64,000 nt of DNA, from the NCBI RefSeq assembly GCF_017377855.1, contig NZ_JAFREP010000005.1, positions 62,001 through 126,000 on the forward strand, read 5' to 3'. Positions 45,820 through 55,806 of this stretch are shown one piece after another. This DNA is from Acanthopleuribacter pedis (lineage in GTDB: Bacteria > Acidobacteriota > Holophagae > Acanthopleuribacterales > Acanthopleuribacteraceae). Under the pieces are notes generated by a model. The model ran no database searches, had not been told where the DNA came from, and was given only the letters and a program-made list of their open reading frames with translations. The position numbers and the translations under genes are program-made. Position 1 is the first letter of the stretch; each line of letters opens with the position of its first letter.

Positions 45820-47135
45820 GGTACATACTCCTCATTTTGGGCGCGTCAACCGCGGATGCAGCAAACAGCAGGTGCGATTCGATTGGTCGCGTCAACGCAA
45901 GTGAATGCATGCAACGAACTCAGGGCTTTTGCATGAAACAGGCGCGTTGCTTTGACGACCGCTGGAAACCTAGATGCGTTAACAGTGTCGATCTCGGAAA
46001 TTAGCACGTTTGCTATACTTTGATTGATGCGGTGGAACTGACAAAAAGAATGTCAAGTTAGAGAACAAAATGTGCTTCGGTGATGTCGCTTGATACTTAA
46101 AGTGATGAATATCAATGTCTTAGTCGATTAATGAATCGCGCGCCATGGCTTCGCTTGCGAAGCTGATTGCGCGCGAAAGCAGTCCACCAACGTGGGGTGC
46201 AAAAGGCCGAGTTCACAAGCGCCGTGTCGCTTCAGCATGTTGTGATCTACCTCGCATTGGGTGACGGGTTCGGGTGCAGATCCGATTCCGGTGATGAGGA
46301 TCTTTGCAGGGTGTGACATTGTGTGCTGTGCTTTAGAGACCAAAGGACATCGTGAAACAGGGTAGAGCCAATCGATAAAATCAATGAATCAAGGTGGTTC
46401 ACTAGGACAATGGTGCGTTAAAAGGTCGTTGCACCGGATCGCCTATCAGGATTCGGGTTGGGTTTGAAACGGGTTTGAATCACGCGGGCCACGCCGAAAA
46501 ACGGCGTTCTTCCGTTGCGATCCATTGGCAGCAAGGACACCCTGACACCAACCAACCTGTCGTTAAGTTAAACACAGAGGCGTTGGGCCTAGCATGACCC
46601 TGATCACACTATTTGTAAAGTAAATTTACTTATTTTTTTACACCAAGCTTGCTTGCCGGGCGCGGCCGTCGCCTTGGGCCGCGAAACCCGTTGACGGTGC
46701 CCATCAATGCGAGCGGTGCGAACCACCGTGGTTTTTTCCGGCGAGGCTCTTATTCAGGTGTTGAAGCATGCTTCTGGAGGATAATACTGCTTCAACTAGG
46801 CAGTGCATTTGAAATATTGGATTTGTGGTGATTGTGTTGGCTGGTTGAGGGGGTTTGTTGAGGCTGTGCTGCTTCAATGCGTTGCCGCTTCCGGTTGATT
46901 GAAGCCAGTGCTTGCATCCTGCCTTGTCATTTGAACCCCGCGTGTTTAGAAAGACACCACGTTTGTCAGAAAAAATCTGACACGGCGCTTAAATTCACAC
47001 GCGAGCAAAAATACAACGTCGTTGTCGGCTGTTCCCACTGTCGACCGCCAATGCTTCCTGTGAAGCCTTCCCGCCCGCCCCGGCGGGTTCCTATCTGCCC
47101 CGGCGGTGCGCCCATTAACCAGAGAGGTACTTTTT
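45820..47135. other. Long intergenic region without supported genes
   Basis: About 1.3 kb, lower in GC than its surroundings. Short open frames lack ribosome sites and resemblance to anything. The one structural feature I see is a perfect 14-base palindrome, AAGTAAATTTACTT (46618-46631), followed by a T-rich run; it could be an operator or a short terminator. It may hold a decayed gene or an unrecognised RNA. Confidence 0.45.
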
Positions 47136-47663
47136 ATGAACCCTATTTTTGATCGTGATGAGATGAACCTGGTTCATGCTCCCCGCGATTGGTCGGTCGA
47201 GAAAATGTTGAACCACGACGGGATCTTTTATCTCAAAGATATCGTGGTGCCTCTTGATCTCGATGCGGCCAAACTAAAACGCAAGGTTCGCGAGATGCGG
47301 GCCGCGGATCGCAACCCTTGGATCGAAATGGGGGTTCGCAAGATTTGGAACCATTGGGTCGTGCGCATGACCGTGTTTGCGCCCTACTACCGCAAGCATC
47401 TGGTATCCAAGGTGCGACGCTTGGAGCCTGAATGGGACGGCAACGCCTTGCTGACCCAAAAAGGGCTTTTTCACCTCGCCGACGTGTGCAAACTCATTCC
47501 GTTCTCGGCCCATCAATTGCGTTACCAGGCCAAACGACGCGCCCATTCCCGCCGCGAAATCGGTGTGTTTAAGGACGCCGAGGTCAAAGGTTACCTGGTC
47601 GATATGGAGATTTTCGCCAAATGGATTTTGGTGGTTTGGCGCGAAACCGAGGGCATGCGCTGA
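47136..47663 (+). CDS. Protein with two tandem HTH-like modules, paralogue of the gene at 4719
   Basis: 175 residues, aligned along its whole length with the protein at 4719-5282 (shared stretches: GIF.LKD, MG.RK.W.HW.VRM..FAPYYR, PEWDGN.LL.Q.G.F.L.DVC). It has the same internal duplication of a roughly 75-residue module. FHLADVCKLIPFSAHQLRYQ resembles a MerR-type helix-turn-helix. Start ATG 47136, nine bases after AGAGAGG. I infer a DNA-binding role; no target is known. Likely a lineage-specific regulator family. Confidence 0.7.
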   Translation: MNPIFDRDEMNLVHAPRDWSVEKMLNHDGIFYLKDIVVPLDLDAAKLKRKVREMRAADRNPWIEMGVRKIWNHWVVRMTVFAPYYRKHLVSKVRRLEPEWDGNALLTQKGLFHLADVCKLIPFSAHQLRYQAKRRAHSRREIGVFKDAEVKGYLVDMEIFAKWILVVWRETEGMR

Positions 47664-47755
47664 CCCGTCGGGCCCTTGGGGTGGCTATGGCCCGCGCTTC
47701 GGCTTTGAGCTATACTCTGACGCCTGCGCCCCAACCGGCGCGGCGGAGGCCTGGC

Positions 47756-48430
47756 TTGGAAGAAAAACGCAAACGCGTCAATTTTCGCGCAACCCGTTGT
47801 GACCAATGCAAGTTACACCCTAACTTGTGTGTCTGCGGCGCCATCGTTCCCCAAACAACGCGAACCAAGATCACGCTGGTCATGCCGCGGGTGGAATCCC
47901 AGAAACCCACCAACACCGGGTTGCTGGCCACCTACTGCCTGCCCAACAGCGATGTGTTCCACCGCGAATACAATGCGCCCGAGCCGGAAGCCTTGGACCC
48001 CGATTACCAATCACTCCTGTTGTTTCCCGGTGAAGACGCGGTGTGCCTCAGCACCTACCGCGACGACCCGCGTCCCGTCCAGCTCATTGTGCCCGACGGT
48101 ACCTGGCGGCAAGCGACCAAAATGCGCCGCCGCGTGCCCTGTTTGCGTCCGGTTCCCCGCGTGATCCTGCCGGACGGACCGCCCTCCGAGTACCAGTTAC
48201 GGCGCGGCCAACCGGAAGGCCGCCTGTCGACCATGGAGGCCGTCGCCCGTGCCTTGGGCGTGCTGGAAGGGCCCGAGGTTCAGGCTCATCTCGAGCACAT
48301 CTTCCGGTTGAAGGTCGACCGCTACCTATGGCAAATGGGCAAAATCGCCAAAGCAGATATTTACGGCGGGATCGCGCCCGGCGTCTTTGCCCACGATCCC
48401 TTGTCCGGTTTGCCGGGGGCCGAGGGCTAG
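47756..48430 (+). CDS. DTW-domain tRNA-uridine aminocarboxypropyltransferase
   Basis: 224 residues from TTG 47756, which has GGAGG six bases upstream and lies behind a TATACT -10-like box (47711-47716). A frame extension to ATG 47687 exists but is not family-like. The zinc-type cysteines CDQCKLHPNLCVC are at the N-terminus; the DTW motif appears as VPDGTWRQATKM. The family (TapT/YfiP) adds an aminocarboxypropyl group from SAM to uridine in tRNA. Confidence 0.88.
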   Translation: MEEKRKRVNFRATRCDQCKLHPNLCVCGAIVPQTTRTKITLVMPRVESQKPTNTGLLATYCLPNSDVFHREYNAPEPEALDPDYQSLLLFPGEDAVCLSTYRDDPRPVQLIVPDGTWRQATKMRRRVPCLRPVPRVILPDGPPSEYQLRRGQPEGRLSTMEAVARALGVLEGPEVQAHLEHIFRLKVDRYLWQMGKIAKADIYGGIAPGVFAHDPLSGLPGAEG

Positions 48431-49362
48431 CCGCGTGCCTTGCGGAAACGTACCTCGAGCCGCTCCGCCTGCAGGCGATCCATGCCCATGGCGACCGCTT
48501 TGCCGAACACCTCGTCGCGGCTCATCGAACCCGCGCCGATTTGTTCGAACAACTGCATCACAATAAACTCGAGGGCCAGGTTCTTTAAGGTGTTTGCTTG
48601 GCCGTCGCTGATCTTCATGTGGTTGGCCAGCTTTTCCAGAAAGGCGACCTCGGCCGGATCGACCTCGTAATCGGCAAACAACATCGCCCACGCCAGCATC
48701 AGCATGTTCTCGCGGACCGGACCGGCGCCGGTTTCCATCAGTTCGGCCTGCGACAGCGGGGGTTGCGCCAGCAAGCTGTTGAGCGAAAGATCGGGTGGTA
48801 GGAAATCGGCCAGCATGTCTTTTTCTTCGTCGCTCATGGCGCCGTCGACCTGGGACATTTCCACCAGAATTCGTGCCATCACCTCGCTGTCAAATCGATT
48901 GTTAAACGAGGCGCGTGCCAGCTTTTTCTCGAATTCGGTTTGGGTTTCTTGCAGGGCCGAGGCCGAAACCCAGGCGTGTTTTTTGGCGTCCCAGGCGAAC
49001 TTGTGGGAGACCTTGTTAAAGGCTTGCACGACGGCTTGTTGCTGGTCTTCCTCGGTGTAAGCCGCGTGGGTTTTGACGTTGCGGATCGCATCGCCCGCCG
49101 CGCGCGCCGCCATGTTGCTGAGCGGGTTGTAGCCGAACATGCCGCGCATAATGCGGCCCATCGCATAACTCAGTTCGTTTTTGATGCCGCGTTTCACCGA
49201 GGAGGCGGCGTTGCTCTGTATTTCGGCGCTGCGCACCATATTGCCCGCGGCGCTGTAGGTATCGCCGCTGACCGGACAGCGGAACACGCAATCGACGCGG
49301 CTGTCGTCGATTTCTTTCGAGGCCAAAAGCGGGAGGACATTTTCGTAATTAGCTTGTTGCAT
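48427..49362 (-). CDS. TerB-like domain protein
   Basis: About 311 residues. Two helical segments have TerB-like acidic repeats: MSQVDGAMSDEEKDMLADFL and MLFADYEVDPAEVAFLEKLA, i.e. a helix followed by D-x-x-x-D/E loops. The N-terminal 140 residues contain CVFRCPVSGDTY and a Gly/Ala-rich helical part. TerB relatives are linked to stress and metal responses, but the role here is unknown. Start chosen at ATG 49360-49362; two further in-frame ATGs lie upstream. It overlaps the DTW gene end by 4 bp, convergent. Confidence 0.75.
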   Translation of the reverse strand: MQQANYENVLPLLASKEIDDSRVDCVFRCPVSGDTYSAAGNMVRSAEIQSNAASSVKRGIKNELSYAMGRIMRGMFGYNPLSNMAARAAGDAIRNVKTHAAYTEEDQQQAVVQAFNKVSHKFAWDAKKHAWVSASALQETQTEFEKKLARASFNNRFDSEVMARILVEMSQVDGAMSDEEKDMLADFLPPDLSLNSLLAQPPLSQAELMETGAGPVRENMLMLAWAMLFADYEVDPAEVAFLEKLANHMKISDGQANTLKNLALEFIVMQLFEQIGAGSMSRDEVFGKAVAMGMDRLQAERLEVRFRKARG

Positions 49363-49605
49363 GGGCTCCATCCTTGTTGGGGTGCTCAATCAAGGCCACA
49401 AGGGCTTACCCTTGTACGCGCCGTTCCGCGCGAAAAGCGATGAACGGAAATCACGGATTGGCAAGTTCGATGCGCCCATTCTAACCCTCTCCGACGATAA
49501 AAGCGCCGTTCCCAATGCGAAAAATCTTACAAAAACTGTAAGAAGTCGGCCGCGATCCTGACTGCCGGGGTGGATCTGAAAATCGTGGACCGTACCACGC
49601 CGCCG

Positions 49606-49692
49606 CATTGCTTAAACCCAAGAGGCGCGCGTTATCGCGCTTCTTAAGTTGCATGGACTACCGCTTCACGGCAGACGCCTTGGTAAGCAATG
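49606..49692. repeat. Short inverted-repeat element
   Basis: CATTGCTTA and TAAGCAATG bound an 87-bp imperfect hairpin. Its interior GTTATCGCGCTTCTTAAGTT nearly matches one end of the element at 5411-5612, so it may be a remnant of the same family. Confidence 0.5.
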
Positions 49693-49849
49693 GGGATCAG
49701 CGCCTCTGTTCGAAGGATGATTGCCGATGACCGTTGCTTTGCTCTTCCATGTTGTCCATCCAAACAGCTTGGGTTTCCCCGCCGGATTGGTTAAGGTTGG
49801 ATCGAAAGCCAAACAATCGACCCAAGGACCCAGCAGAGGAGTACCCGTT

Positions 49850-50350
49850 TTGGAGCCGGCGGCTTTTCAAAAAATACTGGATGAGCACGCGGCGGCCCTG
49901 AAACGGGTCGTGGCTACCTATGAAGCCGATCCTCATTTACAAGAGGACCTTTATCAGGAAATCGCCATTGCCATCTGGCGGGCCATGGCCAATTTCCGCG
50001 GCGACGCCGCCGTAAAAACCTTTATCCTACGCATTGCCCACAACCGTGGTGCCAGCCACGTCGCCAAAGAAGTGCGGGTCCCGCGCGGCGGTGAGCCGCT
50101 GATCCCGCTGCGAGACAACCAGCCGACCCCGGAAAAGCGAATGATCGAAAAACAAAGTGGTCCCGAGGTGCGCCTGGTGCAAGCCATTCAAAAATTACCC
50201 GTTAACCAACGGCAAATCATCACGCTGGCGCTTGAGGGAACCGCCTACCAAGATATTTCCGACATTCTCGGGATCTCGATGAGCAATGTCGGCGTGCGGC
50301 TGAACCGCGCCAAAAAAGCCCTGCGTCGCGAATTGGGGCTGATCTCATGA
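49850..50350 (+). CDS. ECF-type RNA polymerase sigma factor
   Basis: 166 residues from TTG 49850, eight bases after GAGGAG. Region 2 includes HLQEDLYQEIAIAIWRAMANF and TFILRIAHNR; region 4 is ALEGTAYQDISDILGISMSN followed by VGVRLNRAKKALR. The frame opens earlier (ATG 49727), but those 40 residues are unlike a sigma factor. The next gene overlaps its stop (ATGA) and encodes a membrane protein, as expected for a sigma/anti-sigma pair. Confidence 0.88.
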   Translation: MEPAAFQKILDEHAAALKRVVATYEADPHLQEDLYQEIAIAIWRAMANFRGDAAVKTFILRIAHNRGASHVAKEVRVPRGGEPLIPLRDNQPTPEKRMIEKQSGPEVRLVQAIQKLPVNQRQIITLALEGTAYQDISDILGISMSNVGVRLNRAKKALRRELGLIS

Positions 50351-51039
50351 GCCAGACGCCGTTTGGGCCGGAATCTGCAATGAATCCCCCCGATCAACCC
50401 AAGATTGCCGAAGAATGGTTCGCCGAGGACGAATGGTCCTCCCTCCAAGAGGCCTGGCAAAGCCGTCAACCGGAAATTGCGGTCGACGACCACGCCTTGC
50501 TTGGCAAAATCAAACGCCGGGTGCGCTTTAACAAAATCTGGAACAACCTGGTCATCGGCAACAACCTCTTCTGGTTGTTGACCTTTGCTTATTTGGCCTA
50601 CTACATGATGACCAACGCCCCGCTGGTGCTGGCCCTGCCCTACGCGGTTTTTTTGGGGCCGATGATGGCCTACGTCACCGTGGCCGATTACCGGTTACGC
50701 CGCCAAGCGGGCGACATCGACCACCAACAAACGCGTTCCTATTTGGATGCGGCCATCCAGCACTGTCGTGTCGCCATCAAACTCCGGCGCACCCTTAACT
50801 GGGTGTACCTCTATTGTGTGCTGTTTATTATCGGCTACAGTTGGTTCTACCAAACCGTGGAAAACGGCCGTTATGCCAACGACGGGGTCACCTGGATTTT
50901 TACCGCGCTGGTGGCCTTTTACGTGGCCTGGATGTTTGTCAGTTGGCGTTGGCAAAAACACAAACAAAACGAGCTGGCCAAATACGAAAACATTTTGGCG
51001 CAGTACGAAACCGACGGCGCGCTCCCCGAGCTTCCGTGA
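50347..51039 (+). CDS. Membrane protein coupled to the ECF sigma factor, probable anti-sigma role
   Basis: 230 residues. A cytoplasmic acidic N-terminus (1-60), four membrane helices in two pairs (about 70-110 and 155-200) and a charged C-terminus. No zinc-binding anti-sigma motif is seen, so the anti-sigma role rests on the overlap with the sigma gene and on topology. Start ATG 50347. Confidence 0.65.
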   Translation: MSQTPFGPESAMNPPDQPKIAEEWFAEDEWSSLQEAWQSRQPEIAVDDHALLGKIKRRVRFNKIWNNLVIGNNLFWLLTFAYLAYYMMTNAPLVLALPYAVFLGPMMAYVTVADYRLRRQAGDIDHQQTRSYLDAAIQHCRVAIKLRRTLNWVYLYCVLFIIGYSWFYQTVENGRYANDGVTWIFTALVAFYVAWMFVSWRWQKHKQNELAKYENILAQYETDGALPELP

Positions 51040-51193
51040 AGCGGGAAGGCCGCTGAACGCCGGGATTCCCGACGTGCGGGCCTTCGGTGGTGCTTGTATG
51101 TTCCCAGAGCCCAGGTGGCCTTTTTCAGGGGACCCACCGCCGTGAAGCGCGGTTTCGAAGCGCTTCACGGCTGGGTTATCGGGGACCCGTGGG

Positions 51194-52060
51194 TTAAACC
51201 CCTTCCGAGCCGCCTTGGGTGAGGTGACCCGCGTGGTAGCTGATGTGCTCTCCGATGAAGGAGGCCACGAAGTAATAGCTGTGGTCGTACTTGGGGCGCA
51301 TGCGCAGGTTGAGTTGGTGGCCGCGGCGTTGGCACACTTCCTCCAACAGATCGACGCGTAGGCCTTCTTTCAAAAACTCGTCGTCCATGCCCTGGTCGAC
51401 CAACATCGGCAGTGGGTTTTCCGCTTTTTCCAGCAGTGCCACCGCGTCGTATTGGGACCAGGTTGACGTGTCTTCGCCCAGGTAGTTCTTAAACGCCTGT
51501 TGGCCCCAGGCAACTTGGGTGGGCGCGCAGATCGGGCTGAACGCAGAAACAGAGCGGTACTTGCCGGGGTTGCGCAGTGAAAGCACCAGCGCGCCGTGGC
51601 CGCCCATCGAGTGGCCGAAAATCGAGGCCGCGTCGGGGCGCGCGTTGAACTGTTCTTCTATGATCTTGGGCAGTTCGTCCGCCACGTAATCGTACATTTG
51701 GTAATGCTTGGACCAAGGTTCGTTGGTGGCGTTGAGGTAAAAACCCGCGCCGGAACCCATGTCGTAGCGGGTGTCCTCGCCGGGGATGCCGGTGTTGCGT
51801 GGGCTGGTATCGGGCACGACCAGCATCACACCGTGTTCCGCCGCGTAACGTTGCGCGCCGGCTTTGATCATAAAATTTTCTTCCGTGCAGGTCAGACCGC
51901 TGAGCCAATAAAGGACCGGCACCTGCCAGCCCTCGTGTTGGGGCGGGAGATAGACGCTAAAACGCATCTTGGTGCCCGTTGTGGCGGCGTCGTGCTCGAA
52001 ATAACGGCACCAACCGTCGAACATTTTGCGGCTTTCTCTTTCTTGGAGTTCGGTGGACAC
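51194..52060 (-). CDS. fghA: S-formylglutathione hydrolase
   Basis: Esterase that releases formate and glutathione in formaldehyde detoxification. 288 residues. The nucleophile elbow FGHSMGGHGAL is central; LSGLTCTEENF, GEDTRYDMGSGAGFYL and the C-terminal KYDHSYYFVASFIGEH (catalytic His) are all diagnostic. GTG 52058-52060 has GAGGAGG upstream. The partner dehydrogenase lies 245 bp upstream on the same strand. Confidence 0.95.
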   Translation of the reverse strand: MSTELQERESRKMFDGWCRYFEHDAATTGTKMRFSVYLPPQHEGWQVPVLYWLSGLTCTEENFMIKAGAQRYAAEHGVMLVVPDTSPRNTGIPGEDTRYDMGSGAGFYLNATNEPWSKHYQMYDYVADELPKIIEEQFNARPDAASIFGHSMGGHGALVLSLRNPGKYRSVSAFSPICAPTQVAWGQQAFKNYLGEDTSTWSQYDAVALLEKAENPLPMLVDQGMDDEFLKEGLRVDLLEEVCQRRGHQLNLRMRPKYDHSYYFVASFIGEHISYHAGHLTQGGSEGV

Positions 52061-52305
52061 GGGGTACCTCCTCAATGGGTCCTCCTAACGCAAGCGCGGC
52101 TTGCGTTATGCGCTTTTCTCGCGGGGACCGCGAGGAATAAGCTGAAACTTAAGCGCAGAGCTTAACACACCCTCGGGCGCGGACCCAGGGCTGATTCACC
52201 CGAAAACCGGGCGGTTGTCATAGAGATAACACCTTGTGGGTGTTGGGTTTCGCGCGCGTGAGACGAACCGATGATTCGTCCCACACGGGCGCTGCTTGGT
52301 TCCTG

Positions 52306-53613
<1,308 letters not shown>

Positions 53614-53685
53614 TCACCGCGCGCGCCGTGACCGTGGCAACCACTTTGCAACGTAACCGGCAAATTTGAATCGGGAGGTGTTCCG

Positions 53686-55203
53686 ATGAAGCCATTGATG
53701 AAGGTGTTGTTCCTTGTTTCCATCCCCCTGTGTTGCTTGCCGTTGGCCGCGCAAATCAGCGTGCGCCAAGGTGACGAGAATGTGATTTTCTACCGGGAGC
53801 GCGGCTTCCGCGGCGTGACCATGGTGGAAAACGAGGGCGTGCGCAATTTTTCCGATACGCCCATCGGCAACGACCGCCTCAGTTCCGTCCACGTACCGCC
53901 CGGTTTTCAGGTCACCCTGTACCGCGACGCCCGGTTCCGCGGTGAATCCGTCGTCCTCTACCACAGCGAACGCGACCTGAGTCGCACCAGTTTGGGCGCC
54001 GCCCAAGCCAGTTCCGCCGAGGTCCAGTGGATCGGCAACGCGCCGCAACCCATCACCGTATTCAGCGAGCCCGGTTATCGCGGTAACCGCGAAGACTATT
54101 ACGAGACCTTGAGCAATTTCGACGGCAGCACCATTGGTAATGACCGCATTAGTAGTGTGCGTGTGCCCAACGGCGTTACCGTCACGCTCTACCAGCATGC
54201 CCACTTTAGAGGACGATCCGTGGTGTTGCGCGGCGACGCGCCCAACCTGGCCAGAACAGGCTTGGGTGTCAAGGAGGCCTCTTCCATGCGCGTGGACTAT
54301 CCCGGCCTCAATCTGCAAATCAAAGCGTTTGCCGGCGTGACCCTGTTTGACGATTACGGTTTTACCGGTCGTCGCGAAACCATCGAGGTCGACGATCCCG
54401 ATCTGCGCGATAACCGTATCGGCAATGACCGCATACGTTCGATTCGGGTCCCGCGCGGTTTGTCCGTCACCCTTTACGAACACGTTCATTTCGGTGGGCG
54501 CAGCGAAACCTTCAGCAGCAGCGACGACGATTTGGGCGATAACCGCATTGGTCTGGATCGCGTTTCTTCGCTCAAGGTGTTCGGGCGTGCTTTGCCCGCG
54601 CAGCAATTGGAAGTAGAGGAACGGCCCGGCGTGCGCATTTACGCCGACAGCAAGTTCCGTGGGCACAGCGATTTGCTGTACGGCGATGTTAGTGATTTGG
54701 CGTATACCCAAGTCGGCCCGCGCCGGCTCAGTTCCTTGCGGGTCCCGCCCGGATTTCGCGTTGTCCTGTACGGTCAACCAAACTTCCGCGGTCGCAGCCA
54801 GATTGTGGATGGGGACATGGGCGATTTGGATGGGAGCCGCCTGGGCAATGACCGCGCACGTTCTCTGCGCATTGAACGCAGCAACACACCGGTCAACCGC
54901 TACCGGGATCGGGTGCAACGTCGCGACCGTGCCCGTAAACGTGGGATTGTCCTGTACGCGCGCCCCAATTTCCAAGGTGACCACCAAACCATTTATGAGG
55001 ATGTGGCAAACCTGAAGCGCCATCCTTTCGGCAACGATCGGTTGTTCTCGATCAAAGTGCCCCACGGATGCCGGGTGACCTTGTACCGCGACGCCCATTT
55101 TAAAGGTCGTTCCGAGGTATTTGAGGCCAACGACCCCGTTTTGGGCGACAACCGCATCGGTGCCGGTCAGGCCAGTTCCATCCGGGTGGAATGGCTGGAT
55201 TAA
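53686..55203 (+). CDS. Secreted beta/gamma-crystallin protein with ten motifs
   Basis: 505 residues. The signal peptide (about 1-23) ends PLAAQ. The mature chain consists of ten Greek-key motifs of about 40-45 residues, i.e. five crystallin domains. Each follows the pattern VTLY..A.FRG.S, then a G.DRLSS.RV segment. Several have the N-D-R-x-S-S form of the microbial calcium-binding motif (NDRLSS, NDRISS), others are altered (PRRLSS, AGQASS). Such proteins bind calcium and are stable outside the cell; their role is usually structural or protective. No partner genes nearby. Confidence 0.88.
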   Translation: MKPLMKVLFLVSIPLCCLPLAAQISVRQGDENVIFYRERGFRGVTMVENEGVRNFSDTPIGNDRLSSVHVPPGFQVTLYRDARFRGESVVLYHSERDLSRTSLGAAQASSAEVQWIGNAPQPITVFSEPGYRGNREDYYETLSNFDGSTIGNDRISSVRVPNGVTVTLYQHAHFRGRSVVLRGDAPNLARTGLGVKEASSMRVDYPGLNLQIKAFAGVTLFDDYGFTGRRETIEVDDPDLRDNRIGNDRIRSIRVPRGLSVTLYEHVHFGGRSETFSSSDDDLGDNRIGLDRVSSLKVFGRALPAQQLEVEERPGVRIYADSKFRGHSDLLYGDVSDLAYTQVGPRRLSSLRVPPGFRVVLYGQPNFRGRSQIVDGDMGDLDGSRLGNDRARSLRIERSNTPVNRYRDRVQRRDRARKRGIVLYARPNFQGDHQTIYEDVANLKRHPFGNDRLFSIKVPHGCRVTLYRDAHFKGRSEVFEANDPVLGDNRIGAGQASSIRVEWLD

Positions 55204-55231
55204 CCGAAAAATTTCGATCAGGGATTTTTAC

Positions 55232-55269
55232 AACCCGCGTGCGTGCCGAGGGGGCGCCGCGGGTTTTTT
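55232..55269 (+). terminator. Terminator after the crystallin gene
   Basis: Stem AACCCGCG / CGCGGGTT followed by TTTT, 29 bp after the stop codon. Confidence 0.8.
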
Positions 55270-55367
55270 GTTTTTAGGCGAAGGCTTGGCATACCCCAGT
55301 TGGGTTTTCTTGGGGGATTATTTGGTGGTCATTCTTTTTGGGATGTGGCCGATTAGGTAAACGGGCG

Positions 55368-55578
55368 CTTTAACCTAAGACCTAACTTGAGCGATTCTTG
55401 GCGGCGCACTTGCACAATCTGTTGGGCTGCAACGTGCAGCAAAAATGCTCACCATACCTTCCTGGTACGCGTCGCGCGGACCCGGTGCGCTTTTTCCAAA
55501 CGGTTTCGTTCCGACCCCGGCGCGTTCTGCACCGAACCTTGTGCAATTGCATCCACCCGAATCGCACACGTTGGGTAA
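55368..55578. repeat. Inverted-repeat element, copy B of the dispersed family
   Basis: About 210 bp, non-coding. It opens with TTTAACCTAAG and shares ordered blocks with the reverse complement of 5411-5612: TGGGCTGCAACG, AAAAATGCTCACC, GACCCGG, GCGCTTTTTCC and TTTCG.TCC. The arms TTGCACAA / TTGTGCAA (55411-55418 and 55539-55546) bracket a central hairpin of the TACC..GGTA type. The arms are more decayed than in copy A. The flanks to 55806 show no gene. Confidence 0.65.
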
Positions 55579-55806
55579 GAAGCTCGATGAGTTGCGGGGA
55601 CTTTGGTGAAACCACTGGGCTGTAACGGTCTGTAATAATGCTCGTTGTATTTGGCAAGCCGTTTTGCTTCAGAATTTTAGCTGGAATCTCTCGCGCTTGC
55701 CGTGTCTCTCAGGTTTGGACAGGGTGTTGTGTATCGCGAAAGATACCCTTTGCACGTTTCCGCGACCCAATGGAGACTGCCGGCTGGACCGGCGCGGGGA
55801 GACGCG

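Noticed and set aside
45786-47100. Several short frames in the long intergenic region
   Set aside because: No ribosome sites, no conserved features, and they overlap one another in different frames.
49727-49849. N-terminal extension of the ECF sigma factor
   Set aside because: The residues do not resemble region 2, and the downstream TTG has a better ribosome site and gives the usual family length.
53614-55098. 494-codon minus-strand frame
   Set aside because: Antisense of the crystallin repeats; no start signal and repeat-driven composition.
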